From Combretum micranthum (lineage: Eukaryota; Streptophyta; Magnoliopsida; Myrtales; Combretaceae): a stretch of 64,000 bases of DNA. Below are positions 1 through 11,559 of this stretch, piece after piece. Under the pieces are notes generated by a model. The model did no database searches. It was not told the DNA's origin and was given only the letters and a program-made list of their open reading frames with translations. How positions within the stretch are numbered: the first letter of the stretch is position 1; each line of letters opens with the position of its first letter. The stretch is from assembly GCA_024138025.1 (NCBI GenBank), contig JAMXBD010000012.1, positions 2,604,001-2,668,000 of the forward strand, in the 5' to 3' direction. The position numbers were made by a program, and so were the translations under genes.

Positions 1-1790
1 CTCAAACTTTATCATATTTGTTCAAATTTAAACCACAAAAATTCTAGTTATAAAAAGAAAAATAACAATTACTTCAAAAATGGATATAAAACTAGAGAAA
101 CTTAAATATTACATCACTTCATTTTATTGATACTATGTAATAATCTCCAAACATATTTATAAAACATATAGTAACTTATTAGTCGAAACGTATTTGGATT
201 CACTTATTAATCATTAGCTACACCAATGCATCTTGATCCGCATATTTAAACTATGCAATAACCTAAAAGTAAAAGAATCCTAATAGAGTGAGACATGGAA
301 CCCCAGTTCATAATCATAGTAAAAACACATACATAGATATATCAATTGTGCATAGACATATGGTCCTATCGTATGAATCCAACAAGTTCATTAAAATATA
401 TTTATAAATCAAAGAACACAACACAAAAAAATTGGGGGTCACAACAACTCAGGTGTCATTGTAGATGTACTAGAACTATAACTCAGCACATGGAATATAT
501 AACGCTTCAAATTTAGAGTCATTTACAATCCGTCGTGTGTCCATATTTAATACGGATACGCAAAGGCTCAAAACTTGTTATTGTCTACCATAACATCATA
601 ATTAGCTCTAAAATCTCTCTTTCATGAAAGACTTCAAATAGTTTTAAACACACATACATCAATTCGTAAACTATCAAATAAGTACTATCTTATAATCTAT
701 ATACTTTAATCAAAAAGATGGTTTTAGAGAAAGAAACTCTACTAACTATAAGTATTTCAAATTTGCTAAGTGTTTCCAACAAACAGTAAACACATTTTAC
801 TACCTAGACCAATTATACTTAAACTGTTATATGTTCCATATTTCAATTCTGGAAAGTCTTCAAAGCTAGCGACAATCCCATTCCCCTATATAGTTGCAAC
901 TAGCAATCCAACAATCAACACACTACCACTTGTACCTGAAAAAAAAAAAAAAAAAAAAACTGAGTCGAAACCCAGTATGATATACCAAAAAAACATATAC
1001 GTGTGTACAAATAATAACAAAATCACATGCATCACAATCATATGAATGAAACAAACAACCATTTAATTATCTTTATCCTTTATCCCAACACTCAATAAAA
1101 GGAAAACTCAGTATCCCAAAACACGTATAAATATTATAATATACATATCTATGATATTGGGTACTCTCCAATATTCCCGAAATCGAAACCTAAATACTTA
1201 GATCTACCCAGATCATTTTCATGCACAACTCTACTCTGGAGACCATCACACATGGATCATCGGGTTACCATGATAATAGTAGGGATACTCTCTACCTATT
1301 ACCGGTAGCCACGCACAAACAACAAGCACATTTATTTAGCTGAATAGTTAATTAATCTATTTAAGATTCTATCCTAAAAATGCATAAGCAACAAGCAAGA
1401 TATACATATACTTGGATAGTTTATTCAACCTTGTCCACTTGATAGAAAACTCTAACATGGATTTTTAATACAAAAAGTTGTTCAGACACTTTACATTTCT
1501 CAACTTATTCATAAATAACATTCTTTAAGGTTGTCTCTCTTACTCTAATGCTAAAGCGGGTATTTATATAAAATATTTGCATATATGTTAAAAGTTTAAA
1601 TTGTAACAAGAAAATAATAAAAAATAGTAATTAATTGATATTAACAAGGCCTCGAGTTTTTAGAGTAATAATAAATCTTAAAGAAGTTAACTAAACAAGT
1701 TCCAAGTGTTTTTTAAAAGAATAAATCAAGTTTTAGAAAAACAGAGTTGTACATAAGCTTCAACACAAACTATGTATAAAGCTATGTAGA
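1..1790. other. AT-rich intergenic sequence
   Basis: I see no gene here. The sequence is AT-rich, with stops in all frames and a poly-A run near 939-959. The only open frame of any length (770-1045) depends on that A-run for a block of lysines and has no recognisable domain. It may contain old repeat DNA, but I could not define any ends. Confidence 0.6.
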
Positions 1791-1795
1791 AACCC

Positions 1796-1990
1796 ATTGT
1801 ACATTATCATTCTGCATGGGCTATGTAAAGAGGTAATGCAAAAGACAAAAAGTGGACAGAAAGCATTTTTAAAGTACACGACCATTTTGTATAGGCTATG
1901 AAGAGAGGTTATGCAGACGATAAAAATTGGATAGAAAGTATTTTCAAAGTACACGACCATTTTGCACAGACTATGTATGGTTTTCATGTA
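1796..1990. repeat. 75-bp tandem repeat, about 2.6 copies
   Basis: The block AAAGTACACGACCATTTT starts at 1871 and again at 1946, exactly 75 bp apart. A more diverged unit covers about 1796-1870. Because 75 is a multiple of three, the minus strand stays open across the array (2005-1760) and would encode a 25-residue repeat. No homologous domain is recognised, so I treat the open frame as a by-product of the repeat length. Confidence 0.7.
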
Positions 1991-3231
1991 ATTTTTACAA
2001 AGCACCGATTTTCTTCATTACCAACATTGATATACAAAATGTAATTACCTACTCTCCCCTATTTGGTGTCATGATTTCATTTTAGATCTATTCTCATATA
2101 CAAAATGTATTGATAGGAATGCAACCGAAACAAATCGTTATAAGGTATCAAATCGAACCATCACACTAAAAACTTTATAAAGCTTTGGGTTCATTTTAGC
2201 ATTTCATAAAAGCCCTATAGGATTTAAAGTCCAGATTAAGGCCATATATAAAGTTTGATGGGAAACCTAACCCACCATATGACATAATAAAATTTAGACA
2301 AAATAGTAACAACTCTAATAACCTAAATCTAATAGTGAGCTAACATGTGTCTAACTCACTCTCTCTCACTAAATAGTACAACAAAACCTACATATAGAAT
2401 ACCCAGCCTCTATCTTTCTTTTATTGTTTTACTCTTCATCACAAGTCACAACCACAAGGGATGGAAGTAGGAATAAAAGAGTAAGGGCCTGGGGGCATAA
2501 TATAATATAGGTAGTATATACAGAAACTTTGTCAATAAATTTTAATACAATTATTATATAAGTTAAAAATCATATTAAATATAATCAATATGTGTATCTA
2601 CATAATATTATATAAAAGTTATATGGTATTTTATGTTTGATTATATAAAATATTCATTATCTTGTGTTTCTAATATTTAGTATAAAAAAAAAATAATAAG
2701 GAGACAATCATAAAAAAGTTAAGTTAAAAAGCTTTCATGAAGAAAATAAGATAAATGAAATAACAAAAAGAAAAAAGAAAACAAGACAAGAAATATAATG
2801 ATATATTCATACATACACCAGTATCGTGAAAACAAATTACAAGATGAAAAAGGAAAAAATTAACAAATAATAGAAGACCTAATATATTACATATAATAAA
2901 TATTCATAACCCTTACTTGTTACAAATGAGAGTAATGATGGTAATGTACCCATTTGTGACAATCAGGAGTATTCCATATTATATTTGATTCTAACTTTTA
3001 CTCTTGAAAATTAACTTTTGTTGCTAAGTCTTATGTAATATATATATAGAGAGAGAAAAGAGAATCAATAAAAATTTCTTTAAAAGTTGTTTAAAATAAA
3101 ACGTAAACATGGTATATTATAATTTTAAGATAAGATTTTAATATATTCAAATAAAATTGCTATTTATTTTTATCAATAAAAAGAGAAATTAGAATATATT
3201 AACTAAATTTAAACTTATTTAAATCAATGGT
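1991..3231. other. AT-rich intergenic sequence
   Basis: I found no coding exon, RNA gene or defined repeat. There are long A/T runs and a short GA tract near 3045-3060. Confidence 0.6.
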
Positions 3232-3335
3232 CTTGTAGCCTAATGGTTCTTATCTTAGCTCTCATTCTTGAGGTATCAAATTCGATTTTTCACATTGTAA
3301 TGGCCTAGTGGCCACGTTATTATAAAAATAAAAAA
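3232..3335 (+). repeat. Possible tRNA-derived SINE fragment
   Basis: TAGCCTAATGG (near 3236-3246) fits an RNA polymerase III box A. About 35 bp downstream, GGTATCAAATTCGAT resembles a degraded box B. An A-rich tail follows near 3325-3340. This order is that of a plant tRNA-derived SINE. The match is short and no target-site duplication was found, so the call is tentative. Confidence 0.3.
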
Positions 3336-4128
3336 AAAACTTATTTAGTATAAAAAAATACTTTTAATTTTTGAATCTTCATAGACAATTGATTTCCTTA
3401 CACGATATTAAATTAATATAACATGGATAAAAAGAGAAAATTTTAATAAATAATATCAATATATAATACTATCCAATTTGAATGCCGGTGAAATTTACTT
3501 TTTTAATAAAGCAATTGCAATTAATGCAATTTAAGTCGACAGTAATAGCTTCACCATAAAACAAAAGAAGAATGATTTTGGACCACCTTTTATCATCAAT
3601 CTAGAAAAGTTGTGATCGTGGGTTCATTAGGTGGATTTTCAATTGGCAGTGAATATAGAGTGACAATGGGTCTGGGTGGGGCTGCTCGGCTTTATTCTGG
3701 ACATGAAGACTAATATTTTCTTTAATATTGCAGCAACTCTTAAACGATCCTAGAGTTTTCTTTTTTTTCTTTTAACAACTTTGTGCATCCCTCTCAGCTC
3801 GTCCCTAACAGCACTAAGCGCCACCGCCCTCTTTCTTATCACATGCACATCGCACTCTACACACTTGATGGGTGTTGGTTCAATTTTTGCCAAAAGCCCG
3901 ATAAGGGCGAGTTTGTGCACGGGGAGAAAAAACCCATAAGATTAGGGTCGAATTTAGATGCCCTTATAAAAACTGAGACAAATTCGAGTTTTATATGACA
4001 CATCCCGACCGCATTTCTTCATATTAAGTATGATCTCAAGTAGCAATTAATACTTGGTGGATTAGCTAGAACCCCTACAATAAGTTCTCTGATAGTTCAT
4101 GGGCAAGCAATCCAGAAATTCCAAGTAT
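3336..4128. other. Intergenic, no gene seen
   Basis: AT-rich sequence with a slightly more GC-balanced patch at about 3600-4000. The open frame in it (3783-3998) has no recognisable domain and no supporting gene structure. Confidence 0.5.
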
Positions 4129-4540
4129 AAAAATGTACAATAATAGGATAAGAAGGATAAGAAACTTTACTCCAACGTACTTTTAGCATAATTGTTTTAA
4201 AAAGACCTATTTGGATCAAGTCACTAACCTGTCATACCTATCACTTTTTCAATCTATCACCAACTTTTATACATAAGCTACTGACCTATCACATTTTTTA
4301 ACCTATCACACCTACAACTTTTTAAACAAACTTATAATTTATGCAAGATCCAATGATGAATTTTGCATCTTTCTTATAAATCTTCCGTATAAAACTTGGC
4401 TCAAGTTTTTCCCTGGTTTGAGCCATTATGCCTCTATGAACGTTAGAAAAAGAAGGTACGAGTATAAGATGGTCCGACAATAGGATAAGAGGGGAATAAG
4501 AAACTTTATTCCAACGGATTTTTTAGCGTAATTATATTGA
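4129..4540. repeat. Pair of ~65-bp direct repeats about 335 bp apart
   Basis: Segments near 4131-4196 and 4466-4536 share the series ATAGGATAAGA, then ATAAGAAACTTTA(C/T)TCCAACG, then TTTTAGC(A/G)TAATT. Both copies point the same way. This could be the remnant of two insertions of one short element or a local duplication. No coding content is seen. Confidence 0.5.
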
Positions 4541-4977
4541 GCGGATGTTATAGAAAGGGATGGGATATGTGTTAACCAGCCCAACCCTAATATGAAGCAA
4601 GGCCCAATGAATCCCCAAAGACGCGACGGCATGAGTTGAGCACGATTGGTAGTTATGTAAAGTGGACATAGTGTAAGCGGCCCACAACGAATGTGCTAGT
4701 AGCATTTAGTATTTGTATATCATCTATTTATACCTTGATTATGGGAAGAAAAATATTTTAGGAAAAACGTTTCATATGTACACATATATATGGTCGAAAT
4801 AAACCTTTTAAATTTAGCATTTTATATCAGGATAGAAATTGATATTCCAAATTAGATCCAAAAAGTGTTTTTAATTCTAAAAATGAATGGTATCAATTTG
4901 ACCCCTTTTTTTGTAGTTAACACTTACAAATTAATATATTAGATTTTTTTAAAAAATTGCAACTTAAAGTGTGTATA

Positions 4978-5493
4978 TGTTGGGTTTTTCTAGAGATAGT
5001 CACACATAGATCATGCCAATCTCATGGCTTATATGTGACTTTAGAGTGTTGATGAAGAAATGACACTTGATGATGGAATAAGTTGGAAATGATGACAAAT
5101 AAGATGAACAGGCAATCTCAGTATTTGACATGCATAAGTGATAGACAAGTAAGAAAGCATGAGTGGTCATTGTGCATCACCCTTACAATTCTTATGCAAT
5201 TGTAATAGTAATATGCTTGAGTTGTCTTATTTGATATTTGTGAATAGAGTCTCCTTATGGATGTTGTTTATCTCCTTTCTCCAAAAAATCTAAAATGAAG
5301 GAGTGATTAAGTATTTATAGATACTTGGTATAAATGACAACCATCATATCATCTCAATAACTAACTAATGAGATAAAGTAAGTTTATCTAATGGTTACCC
5401 TAAATAAGCTATTCATAAGTCAAGGCTAATAACCCTCATCTTGTGTTCATGAAACTATTTGAGAGAAGTTGGATACGGGGGACTAGTCCAACA
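4978..5493. mobile_element. Possible short solo LTR (TGTTGG...CCAACA)
   Basis: The segment begins TGTTGGG and ends CCAACA, the inverted ends typical of plant Copia LTRs. It is 516 bp long and has a TATA-like ATTTATAG inside. The flanking pentamers (GTATA and ATCTC) do not match, so a target-site duplication is lacking and the boundaries may be coincidental. Confidence 0.3.
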
Positions 5494-5939
5494 ATCTCTA
5501 TTTCAAGCCTAACAAGTTAAATCTTCCAAAGTCATTTCAATAAAAGAACCAGACTTCACTAGGTCCTATTACTTAGCCCATGAGTTAAGCCCATAAAAAT
5601 AATTATATATGTAATAATAAGTTAAAATGTCGTGATAATCGTAAACATTACGAAAATGTTTGCATTTCACGAAGCTTAAAAAAAGAACATGATGATGATT
5701 TATATTTCAATTAATTCTGTTTTGTAATTATTTTACGGAGCTTAAAAAATTATGTGCCTTCAGGGAGAGGTAGAGATGTGGAATTGTAAACTATAAAATG
5801 TGTATGGGCAAAAAGAAAAAAAAAAAAAAAACACTATAAAATGTGTGAATTTTAAAACTTGCCGCACAGCTAGGTCCTAGAGTTGCGTGGTGATAACATC
5901 TTGCACGTCTAACTGTTACGTGCTTATATACATACACAG

Positions 5940-5941
<2 letters not shown>
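5494..5941. other. Intergenic, no gene seen
   Basis: AT-rich sequence with a poly-A run at about 5815-5830. No feature can be supported. Confidence 0.6.

Positions 5942-5970
<29 letters not shown>
5942..5970. repeat. (TA)n microsatellite
   Basis: An uninterrupted TA dinucleotide tract of about 29 bases, likely length-variable. Confidence 0.95.
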
Positions 5971-5974
<4 letters not shown>

Positions 5975-8900
5975 GGTGGGAATATGCAAACATGATAATA
6001 ACAATAATTCATCTTTTTTTTTTCCTTAATTTATTCCAATTTGCAAATTACTTGTTGTAATTATTTAATTTCATTTTATTTGATCTTCTTACTTACAATC
6101 GCAACTATAATTTTTACAAATACTACGATATCTGAAAATCGAATTTGGTGCTATTTTTTCCTACACGATGAGTACTCATATATTCGAAGGCCAAAATATA
6201 AGTCTACGTAAGACTTGACGCAATATTGGTATGACTCCATGCATGTCCTTAACATAATAACATGTAAGAGACAAACCAACATCGTGTAAACTGAATTCCG
6301 AATGTGGAAGGTGAGCCCGGGGTTGACTTCCTAAAATATAGTGCATCAATGATCAAAACCCTAATCTTTAATGACGCAAGTGGTTAAGATTATTGGAACA
6401 TAAAAAGGAAAAATAAAAAAAAAATAGACTTTTCATGCAATATTGCTTTTAAAATTATAAAAAAATTATGGTTCGATAATAGCACCAGTCATATCGGTTA
6501 ATTAGGTTCAGATTGATATCGAATTGTGGTCATACCACTAAAATATTTACTATTCGTTCACTTTATTGTAATTATAATTTTATTACTACCTCATTCTTTA
6601 TTGATAGCCATAATGTCTTTTAGTTGACTGTAATAGTGATTTCATGAGGAATCCCTATTGCAAAAAACACTAAATAATCATCATTTACTTAAACTTATAA
6701 ATGACAATTCAATGTTAGAATTGTATTTTCTTTCCCCAAAAAACTCTCATTTAAATAAAAAATAACAAAGGAAAATCCTATTACAATTGACGCAGTAGCA
6801 TATTTAGAGTTTATAGCAAGACATTGATTCGCACAGACATGTCTAGCTTGTGATATTCAATACCCATTGATTTTGAGAATTCTTAAGTTGTTGGCATCAA
6901 AATTCGAAACTTATGCGAAAATTCAAATTTTGGGAAAAGAGCAATAACGGCTTTGAACTTTTTTTCTGAAGAATATGATATATGACTGTCCATTTGCCCT
7001 AGAACATACAATATATAAACTAGCTTAAAAGGTGCCAAAAATAGAACGGAAACTTTCAAAAAAATAAAAATGTCTTAAAACGAAGTACATAAAAAGATAA
7101 AAATAACGCCATAGACGGCATGCAAAACCGAAACTCTTTTAATAAGTTATAAGAAAAATAAAATCTGCCAAAAATAATAAAAATGACCATTTGAGACCCT
7201 AAACCAAGGAATTTGGTCAAAAATTGACGTAACTCAGCACCAAAGGTACTGACTTCTTCTACTTAACTCATTTCATTCAAGACAAAGATCTGTAATTATG
7301 ACACTATTACTGGCCAGTCTTTATCCTACTTTTTCAAGTACTTATTTGCTACTTCTTTCACTTCATCAACAGTACTATCCAATTCCTTGGCAATAGGAAT
7401 TTCATTATATTATTATCTCATTCATCCAACCAAGTGAACTATACATTAATATATCAAATTACTATATTAATAATGAGAGGATTGACTAAATGGTTTACTA
7501 GATGGATGACAAAAGTTTCTATTATTATTGGAGTTACCACTTCTATAATTTATTTCTTGTGAATTAACTCTTATTTTATTAGCTAAGTACGTTCTTTTGA
7601 ACTTGGACAGGTCCCTCTGACTTCTGTTCTATTTCTTATAAATTGCATAATAGTAATCCAACTTTATAATGTTTCAATATATATACATTTAATCATGGAC
7701 TCGTATGGGACATATTTTGCTTTCGTTTCTCTTGATATTAGAAAGCTTGGTCTCTCACCTTTATTCATTTTCTTTTTACTGTATTTCCCAGGAATATTTC
7801 ATCAGACATCGAGTACCACATTTACCTCTTATCATCGTTTAATATAATTAAAGTCAATACTAATCGCCACTATCCTGTTATCGGCCAAAAAAAATAAAAC
7901 ATACTAATCACCACTTATAAGAATTTTTATGACAAATGTTTGATAACTTTAAATAGAAGAGTATTTTCCAATATTTCCAGGATCCGAATTAAATAAAATG
8001 AATTGAATATATCCCTTAAAAAAAACAAAAAGAAAAAAGGAAAATAAAACTATCCAAATTCTACCGCCACCGCCGCCGACGGGACATAGCTGTTACTTAT
8101 TTTAGAAAGTCTCATTAGCGTATTTACTTGAAAAAACCAAAAACATTCTCCTTCCTCAGCTAATTCTTCCCATTCTAAATCCTACATGTTAACGTAGACC
8201 TGATCGGGACATCTTGCTTTGGTCTTCATTGATTTTGGTAAGTATAGCTCGAGCCCTCCCTTGTATGTGCTGGAAAAGACTGACTTGCGTAAGGAGACGG
8301 GTATGATTCCGTTTCAAACCAAAAATCGAATCAAAACTGCTATCACCAGTTTCAGAGCCTGAATTAAATCGTTTAGTCGGTTCTAAAGCTAGCTAAAAAG
8401 TCATTGGTTTTTTTTTTTTTTTATCTAAAACTAGATAAAATCGGCGGTTTCAATTGGTTCCATTGAAAAAAAAATTAAATTAGAGAAAATATTAAAAATT
8501 AAATTAAATATATAATAATTAATATTTAAACCATTTCATATGAATAGTAAAATTTATTACTCATTCATAATATTTAATGTATTATTATCAACAACACAAA
8601 TAAATATAACTTAAAATCATACATAATTTAGTTTATATAAATTTCTCCTAAAAGAAAAATTCATTTCTATAATAATGTGAGACTATTTTTTGTATTGTGA
8701 TGCTCTTTTATCCTTTAGAGTATTTTCCAATTTCATATTACTAACTACAATTGATATCGATGCATTTGTATACAAATAAATGGCTCATTCTAAATAAATT
8801 TTTTAAAAACTTTGTTAAATTATTTAACATTTGTAGGTCCAATAATTATTTTCCATTTAAATTTTTTTGTTAAAACCTAAAATTTATCTTTTTTTATTTT

Positions 8901-9397
8901 ACATAAAAAGAAAAGCGATTTTGAAGTTTAAAACCAAAAATGGGAACTATTAGTTTTATAGAAATGGATCAGAATCATGGGAGACGATTCTATTTCTAGT
9001 TTCTCATTTTAAAGACCTAAAATCAGAAGGTTCCGGTTTGGTTTGGCTCAAGAACCATATCTATGTCTAGTGTAAAGTATGAAAATACCAATAAAATTTA
9101 ATGTATATATTATATATACAATATAATCATATATATTTTAAACTATATTTATTTTTTATTAGTATATTTTCAATAATTTTATCACGATCTATATATACCG
9201 ATATCTATATATAGAATAATTGTTACCTCAATATGTTTCGTGAAGACAACAAAAGTCAACTTCTTAACTTACCAGATCGGGACACCATTATATTTCTTCG
9301 ATTTTCTCTGTCCACATCCACAAGCATTTGCGGCACAAACGTGTTCTACATTTTCTTACGTACGTTCCCGTCAAATCTGGGGGAGAATGACTGCTAA
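5971..9397. other. Long AT-rich intergenic region
   Basis: I found no gene. The only departure in composition is a short GC-rich stretch at about 8063-8085 made of CCGCCA/CCGCCG units, with no open frame beyond a few codons. The segment from about 8300 to 9070 begins and ends with diverged relatives of ATTCCGTTTCAAACC and its inverse, and may be an old inverted-end repeat, but this is too degraded to annotate. Confidence 0.5.
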
Positions 9398-9705
9398 GGG
9401 TCTGTTTGTTTTGGCTTTTTTCCGGCAAATATAGATACTTTTTCAAACTTTTTTTTTAAAATTATTTATCAAGAAATAGATATAGATAAAAAAGGTTGAC
9501 AGTTCTCATCAAAAGATCAAATAAAACAAATATATATAAAATTTAGATGCAAATCGAATATATTTACACATATTATTTTAAAAAAGATACAGATACAGAT
9601 GAAAAACATACAATCCAAACAGAATATGTTTGTCAAATGTTTGAAAAGGATGTGTAGATTCAGTTGCGTATCTGAGAAAGCAAATGAGAAAAAGCCAAGT
9701 CGAAT
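9398..9705. repeat. MITE-like element, degraded inverted ends
   Basis: The left end GGGTCTGTTTG...TTGGCTTTTTT matches, with changes, the inverse of the right end AAAAAGCCAAGTCGAATGGG. Inside is an inverted copy of a motif (CTGTTTGGATTG followed by repeated CTGTATC) related to the duplicated element at 42.16-42.55 kb. No transposase is encoded. Confidence 0.35.
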
Positions 9706-10334
9706 GGGAACAATTAGATAGTCCTGTTGGTGAGATACTTCCATTTTTACCATTTATAAAAGTTATAAAAGTTAGTACCTTTTGAATTAGACTATAAGTT
9801 TAATGATCCAGTTAACGAAACCGTAAAATAATGCAAATAAATGAGTATAAGAAATTTTTTAGTTTGTTTCCCCTTCATCAGTCCTTGCAAGATGACCAAT
9901 TCTATTGAATATTTCCTTTTTTTCTTTTTTTTTTTTTCCTTTTTAACTTTGAAGAGAAATAAAATAGTCCCACTAATTTTTTATGAGACTAGTTTGGTAT
10001 GTTATTAAATGATTCAGATTTATCATACTAACTCTTATAATCATATTAGTTATTGGATAATGAGCTAAAGTAGAGCTACAAATGAGTCAAATCGAGTCGA
10101 GATGGTATAATGCTAAGTTTGAGTTCGAGTTCAATTCGAAATCTTAAAGCTTAAGTTCGATTCCACTTTGATCAAACTTAAGAATTTAAGCTTGAGTTTT
10201 GGCTCGAAGTAACATTATATAATCACAAACTCAACTTAATTAAGCTCGTTTATACTCAATTTTTAGAAAATATATTTTTAATTAAAATTAAAATAATATT
10301 AACATCCAAACTTGAATCGAATTCAACTAACATT

Positions 10335-10711
10335 TGTTGAAATTGGTGTCCTGAATTTCATAGCACTTAGGTCGTTGGCTTAATACTTATACCGCTGGCC
10401 TTGAATAGTGAGCTATCAGCCTTGAACCAGCCTTGAAATCAAAGCCTTGGAATAAAGGTTGTCAGACTTGAGCCGGCCTACATTGAAATTTGCCAGCATC
10501 ATTTATAAATATGATTTTAGGGGTCTTTGATGATAATGTATCATTTTGGTGTGATTGTACACACAACTCTTGCACTCCTTCTTTAACATATAGTAAATTC
10601 TCCTTCCTCTGCCTCCTCTACCCATGGTTTTTCCTGTCAAGGATTTTCCATGTAAATCTATATGTGTGCTTTACATTTCTTTTCTATTATTTTTCATATC
10701 CATTTATAGCA
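10335..10711 (+). repeat. 5' LTR of the Copia element
   Basis: The 377-bp LTR starts TGTTGA and ends TAGCA, directly after the ACATT duplication and three bases before the primer site. It aligns along its length with the 3' LTR. It carries a GCCGGCC motif near 10471 and a TATA-like ATAAATAT near 10505. Confidence 0.9.
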
Positions 10712-10714
10712 AAA

Positions 10715-10726
10715 TGGTATCAGAGC
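10715..10726 (+). promoter_or_regulatory. Primer binding site, initiator Met tRNA
   Basis: TGGTATCAGAGC is complementary to the 3' end of plant initiator tRNA-Met and is the standard minus-strand primer site of Copia elements. It lies immediately downstream of the 5' LTR. Confidence 0.92.
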
Positions 10727-10750
10727 AAAAGGTTTTGTTTTCCCACTATA

Positions 10751-11480
10751 ATGGCAACTGTGAAATTCTGTTATTGGATCGCAACACTAGATTTTCATTA
10801 TGGCAAGTCAAGATGCGAACGATTCTTGCGCAAATGGATTTGGATGATGCACTGTTAGGGTTTGAGAAATGACTTCATCATGGTAATTGGAAGAAAAACA
10901 ATGTAAGGATCGAAAAGCCCTTTCTCAAATTCATTTACATTTGCCAAATCAAATATTTAAGGATGTCTTGAAGGACAAGACAGCCGCTGCGTTATGATTG
11001 AAATTAGAGCAGTTGTGCATGATGAAAAGCTTTACCAACAAACTGCATTTGAAGCAGCAACTATATTCTCACCGTTTGACATAAAGTTAGGTCATTGGAA
11101 GATCACTTAACCACTTTTAAAGAAATTGTTCATGATCTGGAAACTTTGGAGGTTAAATATGATGAAAATGATTTAGGTTTGATTCTATTGTGTTTTTTGG
11201 CTCCCTCTTATTTGACCTTTAGGGACATTATTTTATATAGTTGTGATTCTCTTACCATTGATGAGATTTATGAAGCTGTAGGCTCTTTTGAAAAGATGAA
11301 GCATCATGTGATAAGATCTGAACCTCAGGCTGAGAGCCTAGTTATTTGTGGTAAGAGTCAAGAATGGAATTCTAGTGGAAATTGAAGAGGTAGATTGAAG
11401 TCTGTAAATAAAGATAAAATTTGTAGGTATTGCAAGAACAAAGGATATATCTAGTCAGAGTGTTATAAATTGCAGAATAA
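10751..11480 (+). pseudogene. Copia gag, broken
   Basis: Starting at the ATG at 10751 the translation matches Copia gag, with an N-terminal FDGN-NFSLWQVKM-type segment (here NTRFSLWQVKM), then a UBN2-type segment around 11095-11330. A zinc knuckle follows at 11432-11475 (C-x2-C-x4-Y-x4-C). The histidine of the CCHC knuckle is tyrosine, consistent with a C-to-T change, and a stop falls within the knuckle. Several frameshifts separate the parts, so no functional capsid protein could be made. Confidence 0.8.
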
Positions 11481-11559
11481 GAATAAGAGAGCTACTACAA
11501 ATCAAAATGTAAAACAATCAGAAAAATCTAGTAAAGTTGATGTAGATGAAGACTACAGT

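Noticed and set aside
770..1045. Open frame of 91 codons with a lysine block
   Set aside because: The lysines come from a genomic poly-A run, and there is no domain, no promoter and no neighbouring exon.
4978..5493. TGTTGG...CCAACA segment as a definite solo LTR
   Set aside because: The flanking pentamers differ (GTATA and ATCTC), and such ends occur by chance. Kept only as a low-confidence candidate.
8063..8085. Short GC-rich CCGCC block as an exon
   Set aside because: It is only about 20 bp, with stops nearby in all frames and no splice sites that make a gene model.
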